This document shows, piece after piece, positions 21,501 to 33,303 of a stretch of DNA of 64,000 nt (position 1 is its first letter; every line of letters starts with the position of its first letter). The stretch covers positions 289,564-353,563 of the forward strand of contig VXIS01000006.1 of NCBI GenBank assembly GCA_008704415.1, read 5' to 3'. This stretch comes from Sphaerosporella brunnea (lineage: Eukaryota > Ascomycota > Pezizomycetes > Pezizales > Pyronemataceae). The notes below the pieces were generated by a model. The model was not told where the DNA came from. It saw only the letters and a list, made by a program, of their open reading frames with translations, and did not search any database. The position numbers were made by a program, and so were the translations under genes.

Positions 21501-22599
21501 GGGTGCGGCTGGCAAGGCTGACAGCCGCCGCACTTACACCGAAACCAGCCTCGTTTCCAGCCGCGCTCGTGGACTCAGCCTCGGCGCTTAAAGCGCGACG
21601 ACGCCAGCCTTGCTCTCGGCAGTCACGCGTTTCGGTTCATGGCGCGTACATACGCCTACGTCGATGGCGGCTCCTAGAATAGCCGACACGCATCGATTAT
21701 CTCCTCCTCGCGACGGAACCGGAACAGCGTTTCTGTGCGGATTCGTAACCACCTGCTTGCTTGCAAAGCGCCGCCGCCTCTGCGGTTTCTCGAGCACACC
21801 GCCGCGCGTGTTCCGCCGCAGAGCCACCGCGATGTTGCGCGGCACATACCCAGCCACACTGCGGCGATCGTGCTGCTTGTCGGGCACAGTGGCAGTTGAC
21901 GAGACGGTAGCACGCGCTCGTCGCTGTGAGTGATGTCGGCAGGGTCGCAGTAGCAGCTTTTGACTGCTGCGTCGGCCAGGCGGCCCTTCGGACGGCAATG
22001 CTCATGTTCCGGTACGAAATCAGCTGCGGAAGCTGTGCAACAGCCATAGGCAGCCACCGTAGGTTGCATTGCATCTTCCAGGTTGCGCGAGATCGTTGTG
22101 GAACCCCCCATCGCGACGCACAGCGTCATGGACCGTGCACACCGAGTGCGGGTTGCTCCAGTGTTTGTAAGGGTGGACGCACTCGTTTGCCGCCACACGG
22201 AGCCTGGTAAAGCGACAGTTCCCGCCGCGCCAGCGGGCCCTGACGATATATACCCCCAGGCTGATTTCGGCCCCGCGATGAAATGCCGATCGATGGGTTC
22301 CTTTGGGTGTCTGCGATAATGAACGGATCGGGGAGGGTCGAGTTCCGGGATTGTGAGGGTTCCACCCTAATTTTTGGATCGAATGCGACCAGCTCCCGGT
22401 CCGGGGCGGTGAAAAACCTCTCCGTGGCGAGAAAGGTGTTTGGTTCGTGGCGCTGCACCATGCTGCCCCCCCCCCCCCGGCGCTGCCCAAGCGGGAGACG
22501 CACGATGATATACACCTGCGCCCGACACATCCGCGCAATAATTCCCGATCGCACTTTCCCCCCGGATAAAGGTAGTGCTTATATCAGCTGTTCTCCAGC
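18595..22599. other. GC-rich region without a recognised gene
   Basis: Frames of 150-220 codons occur on both strands (19235-19753, 20471-21136 and 21674-22198 minus; 19921-20397, 20160-20648 and 21119-21682 plus) and overlap heavily. They are Arg/Ala/Pro-rich and lack domain motifs, so I treat them as composition artefacts. A run of 13 C occurs at 22466-22478. A GTCGTT/GTCGTC-rich patch lies near 20256-20293. Confidence 0.45.
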
Positions 22600-23407
22600 T
22601 CTCCTGCAACGCGGAGTGCGAGGAGTTCCACTGGACGCCAGGCCACAAAGACGTCCCCGGCAACGAGCAAGCCGACAAGCTCGCCAAAGTAGCCGCCAGC
22701 CGCCGATCTCCGTCCGAAACCCCCGAGGTGCTCGCCGCCACGTCGCTCGCCTACATCGCCAGGGCTGGCACGGAGGCCGAACGACAAGACCGCGACCGAT
22801 GGCTTCCCAAGCATTGCCGGCCGAAGAGCTACTACACGCCACCCAGAGGCAACAAGGCCGCTTTCAAGACTAGGAAAGCTCTGGTAGCGCGCTATTTCCA
22901 ACTGAGACTGCAGAAAGCTCCGACAGCCCCCTACCTGCATCGGACCGGGCGACGCGCGGACGACAAATGCTGGTTCTGCCAGCTGAAGCCGCCGCAGACC
23001 CGGAATCACCTCTTCAAGACATGCCGACGGTGGCGAAAGGAGCAGATAGCCTGTGGCAGGCAGTGGCCGCGGCGACGCGCGACGGAGGCAAGCGGCGACG
23101 GAAGACGAATACGACGATCAGGGATCTACTGGCCGACGAGCGCTGCGTAGAGGCGGTGATGGCCTTCTTGAGCAGCACGAGCGTGGGAATGTGGCCGAAT
23201 GCGACCTGAATGCGGCCGATTAGCGCCTGAATCTGTCTCCTTTGTCGTGCGATATATGCTCTTTTCTTCTCTATTTCCTGGTCTTCTTTCCTTTTCGCAG
23301 AGGAGCGGACCCCACAGTAGGCCACGCGCCTAGGGGCGGCGGTGATCCTGCATTCTATATGCCATGACCGCAAGCGGCCGAATGCAATATGATTAACACA
23401 AAAAAGC
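22600..23407 (+). mobile_element. 5'-truncated LINE, copy 1 (RNase H tail, zinc finger, 3' UTR)
   Basis: Coding begins inside the RNase H domain: WTPGHKDVPGNEQADKLAK contains the catalytic-site His and the last Asp. About 110 residues later a CWFC...H...C zinc-binding motif follows (about 22970-23030). A frameshift near 23040 moves the C-terminus (LADERCVEAVMAFLSS...GMWPN) into another frame ending at 23209. The 3' UTR ends in GACCGCAAGCGGCCGAAT, then TATGATTAACAC and an A run (23399-23405). The same 3' terminus closes the copies at 33301 and 36234. No target duplication was found, and the 5' edge is approximate. Confidence 0.85.
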
Positions 23408-25936
23408 GCAGTGTGAGAACCGCCGCACACTGGCGGCAGATCCCCCATCCGGTCCGCATCGCCGTTTGTGAGAAGCTAGTCGCCGCACCGCAAGTCCTCG
23501 ATGGCACGGTGCACCGCCAGTGATCATTGCGGGCTTTGTGCACTTCCCCCGCTTGGCCGGCGCACCGCGGACGACGGCTATGAAACCACATTGCAACACC
23601 TCGTCCTTGTGTGCTGAGATGTCGTGCACCCGGTTTCACAGCTCGTTGCACAAGGCGACATCCACCAGCGGCCGGCGAGGCGTCGACCCTTGTTAGCGCC
23701 TGCGGCTGAGTGCGGACACCAGACGGCAGAATCGCGCTTGGGTGGCATGGACATGCTGCAGCGGCCACAGGCGGCTGGCGAGGCTTCTGCAAGGCACTGG
23801 GAACGCGGTCATGAGCTGCGGCTGGTCTACGGGACTGGTCGTCGGCGGGAGCGGAATTGCGCCGCTGGTTTGGCGGGTTTGCACCGTGGGTCTTGGTTTC
23901 CAGGCGGGACTGGTGCAGAAAGGGGTGGTTGTTGCGAGTGCTGGCGCGGCGGGGCGGGGTGCTGCTTGCAGGCGGTTGATACTGGACTTTGGAGTCGAGT
24001 GCGTTCACATCTATTCCTTCAATCGACACCACGCACATGCACTCCCGACACGTCTGACGTGTCGATGTTGCGATCCGTGGCGCTCAAATCTCAGCGGTAG
24101 GGACAGGAGCCAGCGATTGTCTGAAAGACGAGTAAGTGTTTAGTGGAAAGAGAACCGTGTTGATTTGGAGGGATCACGGTTGTACCCGCATTCCACTGGG
24201 ACGATCTTTGATTGGTTTACATGTGAACCGATACAAAGGCTGAATTGGTAACGCAGGGCAACTATGGCATCGACACCTCCGGAAAATGGACCACACGACT
24301 GCGGGACGAACTTGATGCCACGCTTGCACAAGGGATGTCACCTTCAACCCGGCATTAGGCTGACATCGCCTCAGGCAAGACTGACACGGTGCCAGCGCGG
24401 CTCAGTCGGCCCTGCCCGGTGGATACGTTGCTGCATGATTCACTGAAGTACCGGGTTAGTCGACCGCAGACGTTCTCTCACGCTGCTGAAAGGATAGCAC
24501 GGACACCGCGTCGTGTCAGAAGAGAGACCCCAACGGGGTGCTTGTACGGCCAGCCAGTTGGGCCCCTTCCTCGGAAGGACGCAGAAATCGCGCCAAGCAG
24601 TGTATCCGTCAGCGCACGAGCATCCGAGCATAATTGGCATCCCGCACACTTCCGGAGCGACTATAGGGCGATTTCAGCAGCGGTATTCAACGTGCTTGTA
24701 TCGGCATGCATCCTGTTCCCCGAAGGGAGCAAAACAAAAAGCCGCTTTCGCGACAGCATCTAGGCGTAATCAGGCTGGCGGGATCGCCGCAGATTGTGCA
24801 GGGTATCCCAGGGGGAATATATAATAGGCATCGAATATGGCCAAACATTGTTTGTACGGTGATGAGCGGCGCGCTTAAGGGTCGCACAATGCGGCCCACA
24901 ATGCGGAGCATAGTCGGTTTCTGCGATGCAACGGGTATTGTGTTTTTCCCACTGCACACTCTGGCAGGGTGCTGTGGTTATCCACCAGCTTGGTTGGAAC
25001 TAGTAACGTCCACGACCTGAACCCCGCGCTATATCATGTATCCCACGCCCAACGCAAGTCGGGAACTGCAGAGCTTTGTGATCTGTACCCTGCTGCCTGT
25101 GAAGTGAATTTCGTCGGGCAGCTGCAGCTTGCGATCTGCTTATGGATACTGAATGCCGCCGCAAATGAGCAGCAACGCGGGCAACCCGCGTCGCGAAACT
25201 CAGGATTACTCACATCTGTTCCGTTGCGGCTGGCGACGTAAATTTGACCAGCCGTCTGCTCGTGGCGACGCCATCAGGCCACAAACAGCGCCGCGATAGG
25301 AACACGCAGAACCAAGCAGTTGACACACCGTCGCTGGTTGTCAAAAATACCGCACGCTCCGAAGCTGTCCGGCCGCGAAACCGCCGCGCGGCGCCGCGAC
25401 CAAGGCGGTGCTTGTCTTCGTCTATCCGAAGGCCTGACTCAAATATCTGGCGGCGCTGGATGGAATCAGGGCGACCCTTGCCCAGTCTGGAATAGGTATC
25501 GACTGCAGCCGCGACTGTGCCAAACGGACCGTTTGCCCATGAAGGTCGATCTTGCATCCGAGTTGGAGTCTACAACGCGCCCCGCGCGCCGCATCAAGAC
25601 CACTACCACAAACCTGATCACCATTCAGATTGATCGAGCGCGTGTCTGTGGCTCGACACGATTGCAGCAATTATTGTTTAAAATATGTGTAAATTTTGAC
25701 CGCCTGAAAATGGAGCTGAAGACGACGATTGCTCACGCGGGGGCACTAATTCGTGTAGCTATCCACCTGCCGTGGATTTTTGTGACGGACGCTTCACGGC
25801 GGACGGTCGAACTTACGAAAAAAATCTGTTTCGGTCCTAATGACCTGAGAGCACCAGCGCGTAGGGCCAGATAAGCGGTTTTGTGGTTCACCAAGATCAC
25901 CGTTATCAGTGCGAGGGCGTTTGTTATGTCGGTTAT
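23408..25936. other. No gene recognised
   Basis: Frames reach 227 codons on the minus strand (23355-24038) and 158 on the plus strand (23624-24100), but they shadow one another and show no motif. From 24100 to 25900 only short frames remain, apart from 25320-25874 (plus, 184 codons, no ATG, no motif). Confidence 0.45.
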
Positions 25937-27200
25937 CTATCTTTCGATTTGGGCTTTACGCTTGGTGGACGTGGGTGGTTGCCGTCTTCGTCGACGGGAC
26001 GGCGTTGGATTGGTAGCTGCGGGTTGCTTCCTCGCTGCGGCAGCGGCATTCTTGGCAATTCGTTCTTTCTGAAGCTTGGGAAGGTATTTGCTCGCCACTG
26101 GATGTGCCGTTGCTATCTGCCTGCTGTAGGTTGCGGTTGCATGAGTTGGCTGATGGTTTCCACCGCGATCTTTGCTCGAGTCAGAGCGCTGTCGATTCTG
26201 GACATTCACGGTAATGCCCAGTCACGCAGCGCTTCATGAGCCATGGTAGCCATGACCTTCTTGGAGGCAAGGAAAACACTTGGATTATGCGTTTGAAGTG
26301 CAGTAATACCTTTTGCCGGGGAGGACTTCTTCATTGATCCCCCGGTACTCATGAGTGTGTGTCCAGTCACCAACATCATTGCAGCAGTAAGTGCCAAGCA
26401 GGCAGAAGATTATCACAGTGAAAGGTTGAAGCTGGTACGTAGAATGCCTGGACAAGCGCTGGATTTCGACCCCGTGAGCTTGAGAATAGTCCAAAAATTC
26501 AACCATGAGCTGTGACGAGTGTCCGTCGAGAATGAGCAGGCGGGATCGTTGGCAAGCCTTACTATGTTACAGTGGTCGTTGTGTCACACCAACTCAATTC
26601 GCCGTTGGTCTAGCCATTGTAAGAGATGTCAAAGACGGTTTCCTTTTAGTCGTCGTTGCCAGGCAAGTCCGCCTTAACTGACTATAAGTGAAGGGGAGCC
26701 AAGTCACGACTCACCGCAAGGATGCATTCTTCCACACAGAGCCACTCCGGGTTCCTTGATGTCTCACCCTGACGCTTCTCGGTCGCCGCCTACAGATGAC
26801 AATCCCAGTCTGTTTTGACACACGGCAAAAACCCTGTTCAGCACGATCGTTTGTGTTTTCAACATCGATCTTCCCCGCGAACGTGCCTCTCCCACCCGTT
26901 GAACACAAGCCTCGACGCCTTGCCGCCACCCCGTAGCTATCGAGCCGGTTTACAAACCCAAAGCCACTGCTGTCCTGTCATCCTGTTCGGCTTTTGATTT
27001 GCTGCCACGATTCCTTCGCGGGGTCGCTGGTGAACGGTAGCGGCTATCTTTCAACACACAGGCTCAGCGCGTGGTACGATAGCTATGTGTATAAGCGCTT
27101 GATGCAGCGCACAACTTGCGTTTCTTCATCAGGTGCAAGGATTTGCTTTGCTGCGTACCGGTTGAGCAGGAGCAAGTGGATGCAAAGCGTGGATTGAGAA
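25937..27200 (-). pseudogene. pogo/Fot1-like transposase relic
   Basis: Read on the minus strand, pieces of one transposase appear in order over several frames. About 27190-27085 resembles a CENP-B-type helix-turn-helix (LAPDEETQVVRCIKRL). About 26880-26820 corresponds to the first catalytic block (normally DEKGF, here degraded to AEQGF). About 26560-26440 reads LLILDGHSS...VEFLDYSQAHGVEIQ...LQPF, the second catalytic Asp block of DDE_1 (pogo/Fot1) transposases. Then comes VGDWTHTHEYRGINEEV. A basic Lys/Arg/Ala-rich tail runs from 26209 to 25937. Multiple frameshifts and stops make it inactive. The element ends were not located. Confidence 0.75.
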
Positions 27201-27737
27201 ATCTCATCCTGGACGGCTTCACAACGAATTGGCCACAGTAACTGCAGTGGTGTGGGATGAGGCAGGGTGGATGAGGGTTGACTGCGGCCGGGGGACTGTT
27301 GATCCCCAATCCACGCCTGTTGGTGAACCGCACGGGGACTATAAACATACAGTTGCGCCAGGCTCTCTATCCTCGAAATCAAAATTTCTCCTGCCTGCAC
27401 CGGTAATGCATGCTGCGTGCACTACCTCCCGCAAACAACGACCTCCAGACTAGGCAAATGACTGCGCACGCATTGCTGGTGTTGAGACCTCGTAAATGCG
27501 GTAGCTGAATCCCGCCGCTTCAAGTTTCGTCTAGCGAGTAGGGACACACATCGCGACGAGCAGCAGCAAGGATTCAAACTCGCGGTTGATCGACGATCCT
27601 TGGAATGGGATTGGCAGCGACAGGTCCAGCGTAGCGGGTAGTAGCTCTATTCATGCTCCTGCCAATCTCGGTCCGCGTGGCCTACATGGCAGCGTTTTCG
27701 AGTTTGAAAGAGAACATGGATGCATAATCAATGCACC
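27201..27737. other. No gene recognised
   Basis: Only short frames; possibly the 5' flank of the pogo-like relic. Confidence 0.45.
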
Positions 27738-27745
27738 CGCCTGAC

Positions 27746-28640
27746 AAGTGATGGACACGAGCCGATCCAGGTCCAGATACAAAGCCGAGCGGACGAGACG
27801 AGCCGCTCCGATCCTTCGTCCTCTACGAGTCGAGATGGCTCAAACCAAGGGTGGAGTATCGGCTCTTGGCAGCGCGGGGTTTGAGCATGATGGGGATGGG
27901 GGGAGTTAATGGGAATGAAACTCATAGCGAGTGTTGTACAACGAGGAAAAAATAATCGACATTCACTGCCTCGTATGGAGATTTGGGGTTGCTTGTTGCT
28001 GTCACGCTGCCTCGCGCAATCCGCGTAACACCCTATACCACCCACTGCCTTCCACCGTCCCGCCATCACCAGCGGAGCTATAAAACACGAATGGAAGGAT
28101 GGACTGCCCCCGGATGATCGTTCTGCGGGTTTTGAAAAGCTATCAGGGAACTGGGGTATACTCACAGAATGCCCTGTCTATGTGAGCCACAGGTGTCCCG
28201 GCTGGCAGTCTTTTCTCCCAAGCTGGAGATCTTATTATCAAGAAGCAGAACATGCTCTTGGAGACGTCAAGTAGCGCTGCCTGTTGCTCAAAATCTGGTT
28301 GGGGTAGGGTGCTTTGGAGCGGTGGAAAGGTGAAAGGTTAAGCAAGGAAGATACGGGCGAGCTTGACACTGGAGATGAGGTTCCGGTCTCAGATACCCAT
28401 TAGGAATCACTCGAAGACGGTGAGAACAATGGAGACATCAAGGCGTTGTAGCCAGTCCTCATAGGGTTGATATTTTTAGATACGTTGAAGACTATTTCCT
28501 AGAATTAACACAGTCCGCCAGCTTAAAGTGTGGTAATGCGGAACAGCTCGAGTTGTTCACCCAAAGCTCGGGCGCGATCCCGAGCCTCTGCCTCTACGAG
28601 ACAAGCCAGCTCGAGCTGGCCTTGGAGGATTCCATCACTA
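27746..28640 (+). mobile_element. hAT element, family 2, copy 1 (895 bp)
   Basis: It begins AAGTGATGGACACGAGCC and ends with the inverted TAGTGATGGAATCC. It is flanked by a perfect 8-bp duplication CGCCTGAC (27738-27745 and 28641-28648). Subterminal DNA is packed with AGCTCGAGCTGG-type motifs. Internal sequence is an inverted, diverged relative of 39960-40400, which carries the transposase tail, so this is a decayed deletion derivative. No open transposase frame remains here. Confidence 0.92.
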
Positions 28641-28648
28641 CGCCTGAC

Positions 28649-29640
28649 GTCCGCGCAACAACACCGCCTAGACGTTCTTGAGTCGCGACGCGTATTCGGT
28701 CGCGTACGGGCCGCAACGTATAGCAACGATACATCATCCGAGGAAGGAACACCAATCAGATCCCGCAATTTTGTAGGTTTGATCTTTGGAGGTACTCTTG
28801 ACCGTCGTTCACTCCACCGGTGTGCTCAGGGCAGGTTCGCTCACACACTGGATCGCCCGCTTGCTGTGTTACACCTTCATAACCCCTAACCTTGACACTC
28901 CCACTGCAAGAACAACCCTAGCCTTAACAATCCGTGTTTACAGCATTTGACGGCACATTGCGAGATGTGCACACGGCACTGGATTCTGCATGAGAATAAC
29001 GCTTCATGCTGGCAGTTTGCAAAGGTTTTACGTACACGTTACGTGGGAAGCTACCATAATTTCGGTTATTCGACACCGCACGGCCTGACCGGCAAGTGGA
29101 GATGCGCCCGATTTGAAGTGTCAATTGGGCCTCAAATTCCGAGAGACCGAGGTGCGGCGACGGCTCGACTGTTGTTGGCGCCCGGAAAAGGCCAATGAGT
29201 ACACGGCGAGGCGATACCGAGAGGCCGTGGATCCAGAATTCCCGGGAAACGTAATGCTGACCAGCTGCGGGTCCAGATATGTGTGAGATGCCTAGCAAGC
29301 TCCCCTGTAGCCGCCGAAGCCGCGGGAACCAGTGAAACTTCAATGACCCCGTTTCTTATATATCGCGGATGCACGTGTTGTGCCATATATGCAGGGAGCC
29401 AGATACCGATCCGCCGCGGTCCCGTGGATCCATGGAATCCCTAGCGCCTTACGCCTAAGTGCTGCAGTCCCAAGTGTCAAGGAGCCCCCTATGGGACCGT
29501 ACGCCTATACGGCTTGCATCACTTGCTGACATGATTGTCTAACGAGGAATCATGCCCATACCCCAGGTGGTACTCGGGTACTACCATATTCAATGATGGA
29601 TTCAGCGCCTATGCTGGAGGAAATTGGGTTATCGTACTCG
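28649..29640. other. No gene recognised
   Basis: Frames of 119 (28530-28889 plus) and 139 codons (28924-29343 minus) have no motif. Confidence 0.45.
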
Positions 29641-30073
29641 GTCAGTGGAGCACTTCCCATAACTCTATCGGGGTCGGATACAAAGTGGAGAATTTCGGGA
29701 TAGAACCGCAATAGAAGGGGTGGCTTCCCGTGAGATTGACCAATAATCCTACGGTTTCTAAAGCTTTAAGCTCTTGGTGGGGCACAAGTGACAAGGAAGA
29801 TGCCCGTCAGGCAGGCCGCCGGTAGGGAGCGCGGAGGGGGGTCTGCAACTTGGCTGTGAACCGGCACGGCGGCGCTAGGAAATTTAGCGCACGCCCGGCG
29901 GTCTTCCTACTTGTAACGGGCGGCTATGGAAGAAATTGTTAGATAGGGGGGTCGCGACCCCCCCATCTATCGTTGGATCTGCGGATCCAACCCGCTGGCG
30001 TGGATACCCCTATCCAAATCGCTCGGAATTTTGTATTTGGCAACGATAGAGTTATGGGAAGTGCTCCAGTGAC
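29641..30073. mobile_element. MITE-like element with 30-bp terminal inverted repeats
   Basis: The ends are GTCASTGGAGCACTTCCCAT followed by AACTCTATCG (29641-29670) and its inverted form (30044-30073), with one mismatch. Similarity continues more weakly inwards (GGATACAAAGTGGAGAATTTC against the inverted CAAATACAAAATTCCGAGC). The interior holds a GC palindrome, GGGGGGTCGCGACCCCCC (29945-29962). No flanking duplication could be recognised, so the superfamily is unknown. Confidence 0.65.
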
Positions 30074-33000
30074 GGTGCGAGCTGCAGCACTGCGCTCAGC
30101 GACGCCGATGACATCCGTCACGTGTAAGCGGCCTATTCTGATCGGATGGTGTGGGCTCTGAACCGCCACACCGGAGGCCGGTTGTGGGTGGACGCTGACC
30201 AGTTGGTGCTCAACGGGATCCGAAGTGGGATGCAGCTAACAGCGGAATGATCGCACAGGCATACAGGTGGTAAAAGAGGTTTGCCAGATGTGTTGTCCAT
30301 CCGTGGAGATTGTGGCGATGGTGTCGTAGGTGAGCGAAGGTATCTGATAGCGGCTCCCCAACAACTTCCTACATGACGATGTTTCGATGCGTGCAAAATG
30401 TCCCCACAAGAACAATCGCCACAGAAGTGCGCATTCGAATGACAGTTGGGGACGAATTCTGAGCGTTGTCTGCGCAGGCCCGGAACTTTGCCGGTGACTC
30501 GGGCATGCCTATTTCTTACAGCGCTACCTGCAGCAGAAATCCTTGTACAGTACAGTCCTACGAAACTACGGAAAGTGAGGCCAGTACGGACAGCCATGAA
30601 CTCCAAGACAGAGGCTTCGAGGAGAATGATAGTGTACCAGCCCCGACCGTCACACACCGCGGCAGAGCATTGACCCTGTGTGTCACAACAGCCAGCCCGC
30701 AGTTATTCATATCAATTATCGACTCGGCGCGCCACGAGGAGTCTTATTGGCGGCTCCACAACAACAGCATATTGCGGCACTGAGAGGATTAATACCAGGC
30801 AAATGTCAGAGAACCATGGGAAATAAAGCAGGTGGAATATAAGAAGGAAGATGGCGACCAAAATGTAGAGTGACGCCTCATGATTCACAGGAAAGGTTCG
30901 ATATAACTCAATGCGACAAGTGGGTGCTGTCCTGGAGGCCGCAAAACTGCAACAACCCTGTAGCATCCTGTACGGTGTGAACGTGGTGAAGATAACAGCA
31001 TGCATGCGCCGGCCACGCAGCACCCCACACTTGTTGTAGGTGATGGCGATGTCGAGGAGCACATTGTAGAAGCTGTGACGATTCTATACAGGCAAGCGTG
31101 GCTCGGTCACTGCCTTCTGGCCATCAACTCTCATATAGAAGAACCTCCCCCTGATGAATTCAGCTCCAGACACTCCCGGCTGGGACCGGGCGAAATCAAA
31201 GTCAAAATGTATGAAACACCTAGGCTTGCAGCACAGACAGCCTGTATCATCAGAAAGGGTCTTCGGAGATGGGTGTTTCCAGCCACCGCCGCAAAACGTA
31301 GGTAGATGCCATGGCGTCACGGTATCTATGCCCTAGCCGATCCGGTGGTACCATACCCGGTGAGGGATGGAACGACAGGATTATGACCGCGACGTCGGAG
31401 GTAGCATATTTGGTGGTGTGGCCCTGCACAACCCGCAGATCGGCGACCGGGATTGGTGGACCCTGACGCCGACGGGAGCTGCAGGGCTGGTGACCAGGGA
31501 ATCTTGAAACTTGACATACAGATGGTGTTGCTGAACTCCACCATCACCGCGATCTCGCAATGTCATTGCGAGGACAAACCCCACGGCGTTGAAGTTATCG
31601 AACCATTCTACCGCGTCGGTACTGGAAGTTCACTGTATAGGCATGGTTGAGTTGGGACTTGTATATGGTTGTAGAAGCAGAACACAAGCTCATTTTCCCT
31701 GTACCGGGCTTCGTATGCATGCGCACCGGCAATCAACTGGCCGGCTGGCGAATATGGTGATCATGGCGCTTGTGAGAGTTCAAAATCACGATGATCACAG
31801 GCTCCCAATGAAAATTGGAAACGCATCACCACCAGGCATAGGCCCTCCCTGACGGCACTGCATTCGAGTCCGGCCTGGAGAGACCCCAGTTGTGGTTGCT
31901 TGGCCGCCGACGGTAGTGTGCAGCCATCTTCACTGGCAACTGGAGCGTCTATGTCACAGATACATCACTTCGCTTTGTTGGCTCCTTGGTATCTGGTCCC
32001 GTAGTGCCGGTCCGTCCCGCCGTATCACGCCCATGGCTGCTAGGCACCTTGTTGCCGCCACGAATGGTGCCGTTACAAGATCAACAACAGACTATGTTCC
32101 ACGGGCGTCGGGTATGGCCTAGACGGGACGGGGATAGACAGCTTTTCTGTGACGGTGGAGCGGAAAGGGTCCGCCCAGGGTCCGTCGAGCTTGTCAAAGA
32201 CGGTCGCTGCAGCGTGTGATAAAAATTTCTGGCAAGACCTCGGAGAGGGATGACGTACCACATTCAATTGTGGTCGTTTTTTGCTCGTGAAAAAATACCT
32301 ACGTTATATCCATGCAAAACTCTCCCTTTTATATGCCGCGTGGCTACAAGAGCCGGCCGGATATTACTTCCCATCACTTCCACGCTGCAGCCAACCTGAG
32401 CCGACCTGTGTCGCCGTCCGGCGTCGCCAGAGTAAACAATACACATCTGGTTTGCACTGTGATCATATCAGATTGGAATCCTGAATGGCGTGCATGGTAT
32501 GGCTGGCAGGCTGGGGCTTGCCAGTTGTCATTATAGTGAATCTATCGCAACGCCTAAAGCCCGCCCCGGCGTGGATCCCAACTCTCCATCGCAAGTCGTG
32601 TTTGCCGTCGTCAAAGACGTTAAACCTCACGTGTTTACGCGAGAAAAGTTAGACGTTACCGCATCTTGGGGTCAAACTGCACTCTTTGTAGCGTCATGGT
32701 ATTGAGAATACAATCATTAACCCGCAAGGCGTGATTTCGGTATTGACAGTGGGTGTTTTGCAGTTTGGCTGCCTGTGCAATTCTCATGCTCGCAATCATC
32801 ACCACCGTCTCCGACGTCGCCGCATAGATATGTCACCTCAACGAGCTTAGTTTTTAGCGCTGTCCATGATTGTATGACAGTTTTGTTGACCCGATGCTGG
32901 TTCATGATATTTCTGACGAAAACAGATTTGTATTTCTCGTCATGGAGCTCGCGAAAATGATTCTGCGGATGATTTTGCTGTTCACAACATGGAGGTTTCG

Positions 33001-33287
33001 TGTCCCGGAATGAACGGCGCAAACGTTAAGCACCTAAGGCAGATGCGCTCTACAACCCAACGTTTTCCATTCCACTGTTTCTGCACTTGCGTGCTGCTTA
33101 TTTTCCGACGAAAATATCCGTGCGACGACCAGGTTTATAGCTGCCTGCACCATAATCAAACCAAGGCAAGATATGACATTCGTAACTGCGCAATGGCAAG
33201 ATATGATTCTCATAGGTGGGGGCCGCCAGGAGAGAGCCTACGCTACAGGTAAATTTCTATGGGGCTGAACACGCGGATTATCCATAC
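30074..33287. other. No gene recognised
   Basis: The longest frames are 30133-30657 minus (174 codons) and 30712-31062 minus (116). None shows a recognisable domain, and the region has normal mixed composition. A 101-residue His/Asn/Lys-containing frame at 32717-33022 (minus, ATG) is the most protein-like but has no known motif. Confidence 0.45.
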
Positions 33288-33303
33288 CCGATGTGATCTC
33301 ATT

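Noticed and set aside
23355..24038. 227-codon minus frame next to LINE copy 1
   Set aside because: Part of it lies in the LINE 3' UTR and A run, and the rest shows no motif; the plus strand is open over the same span.
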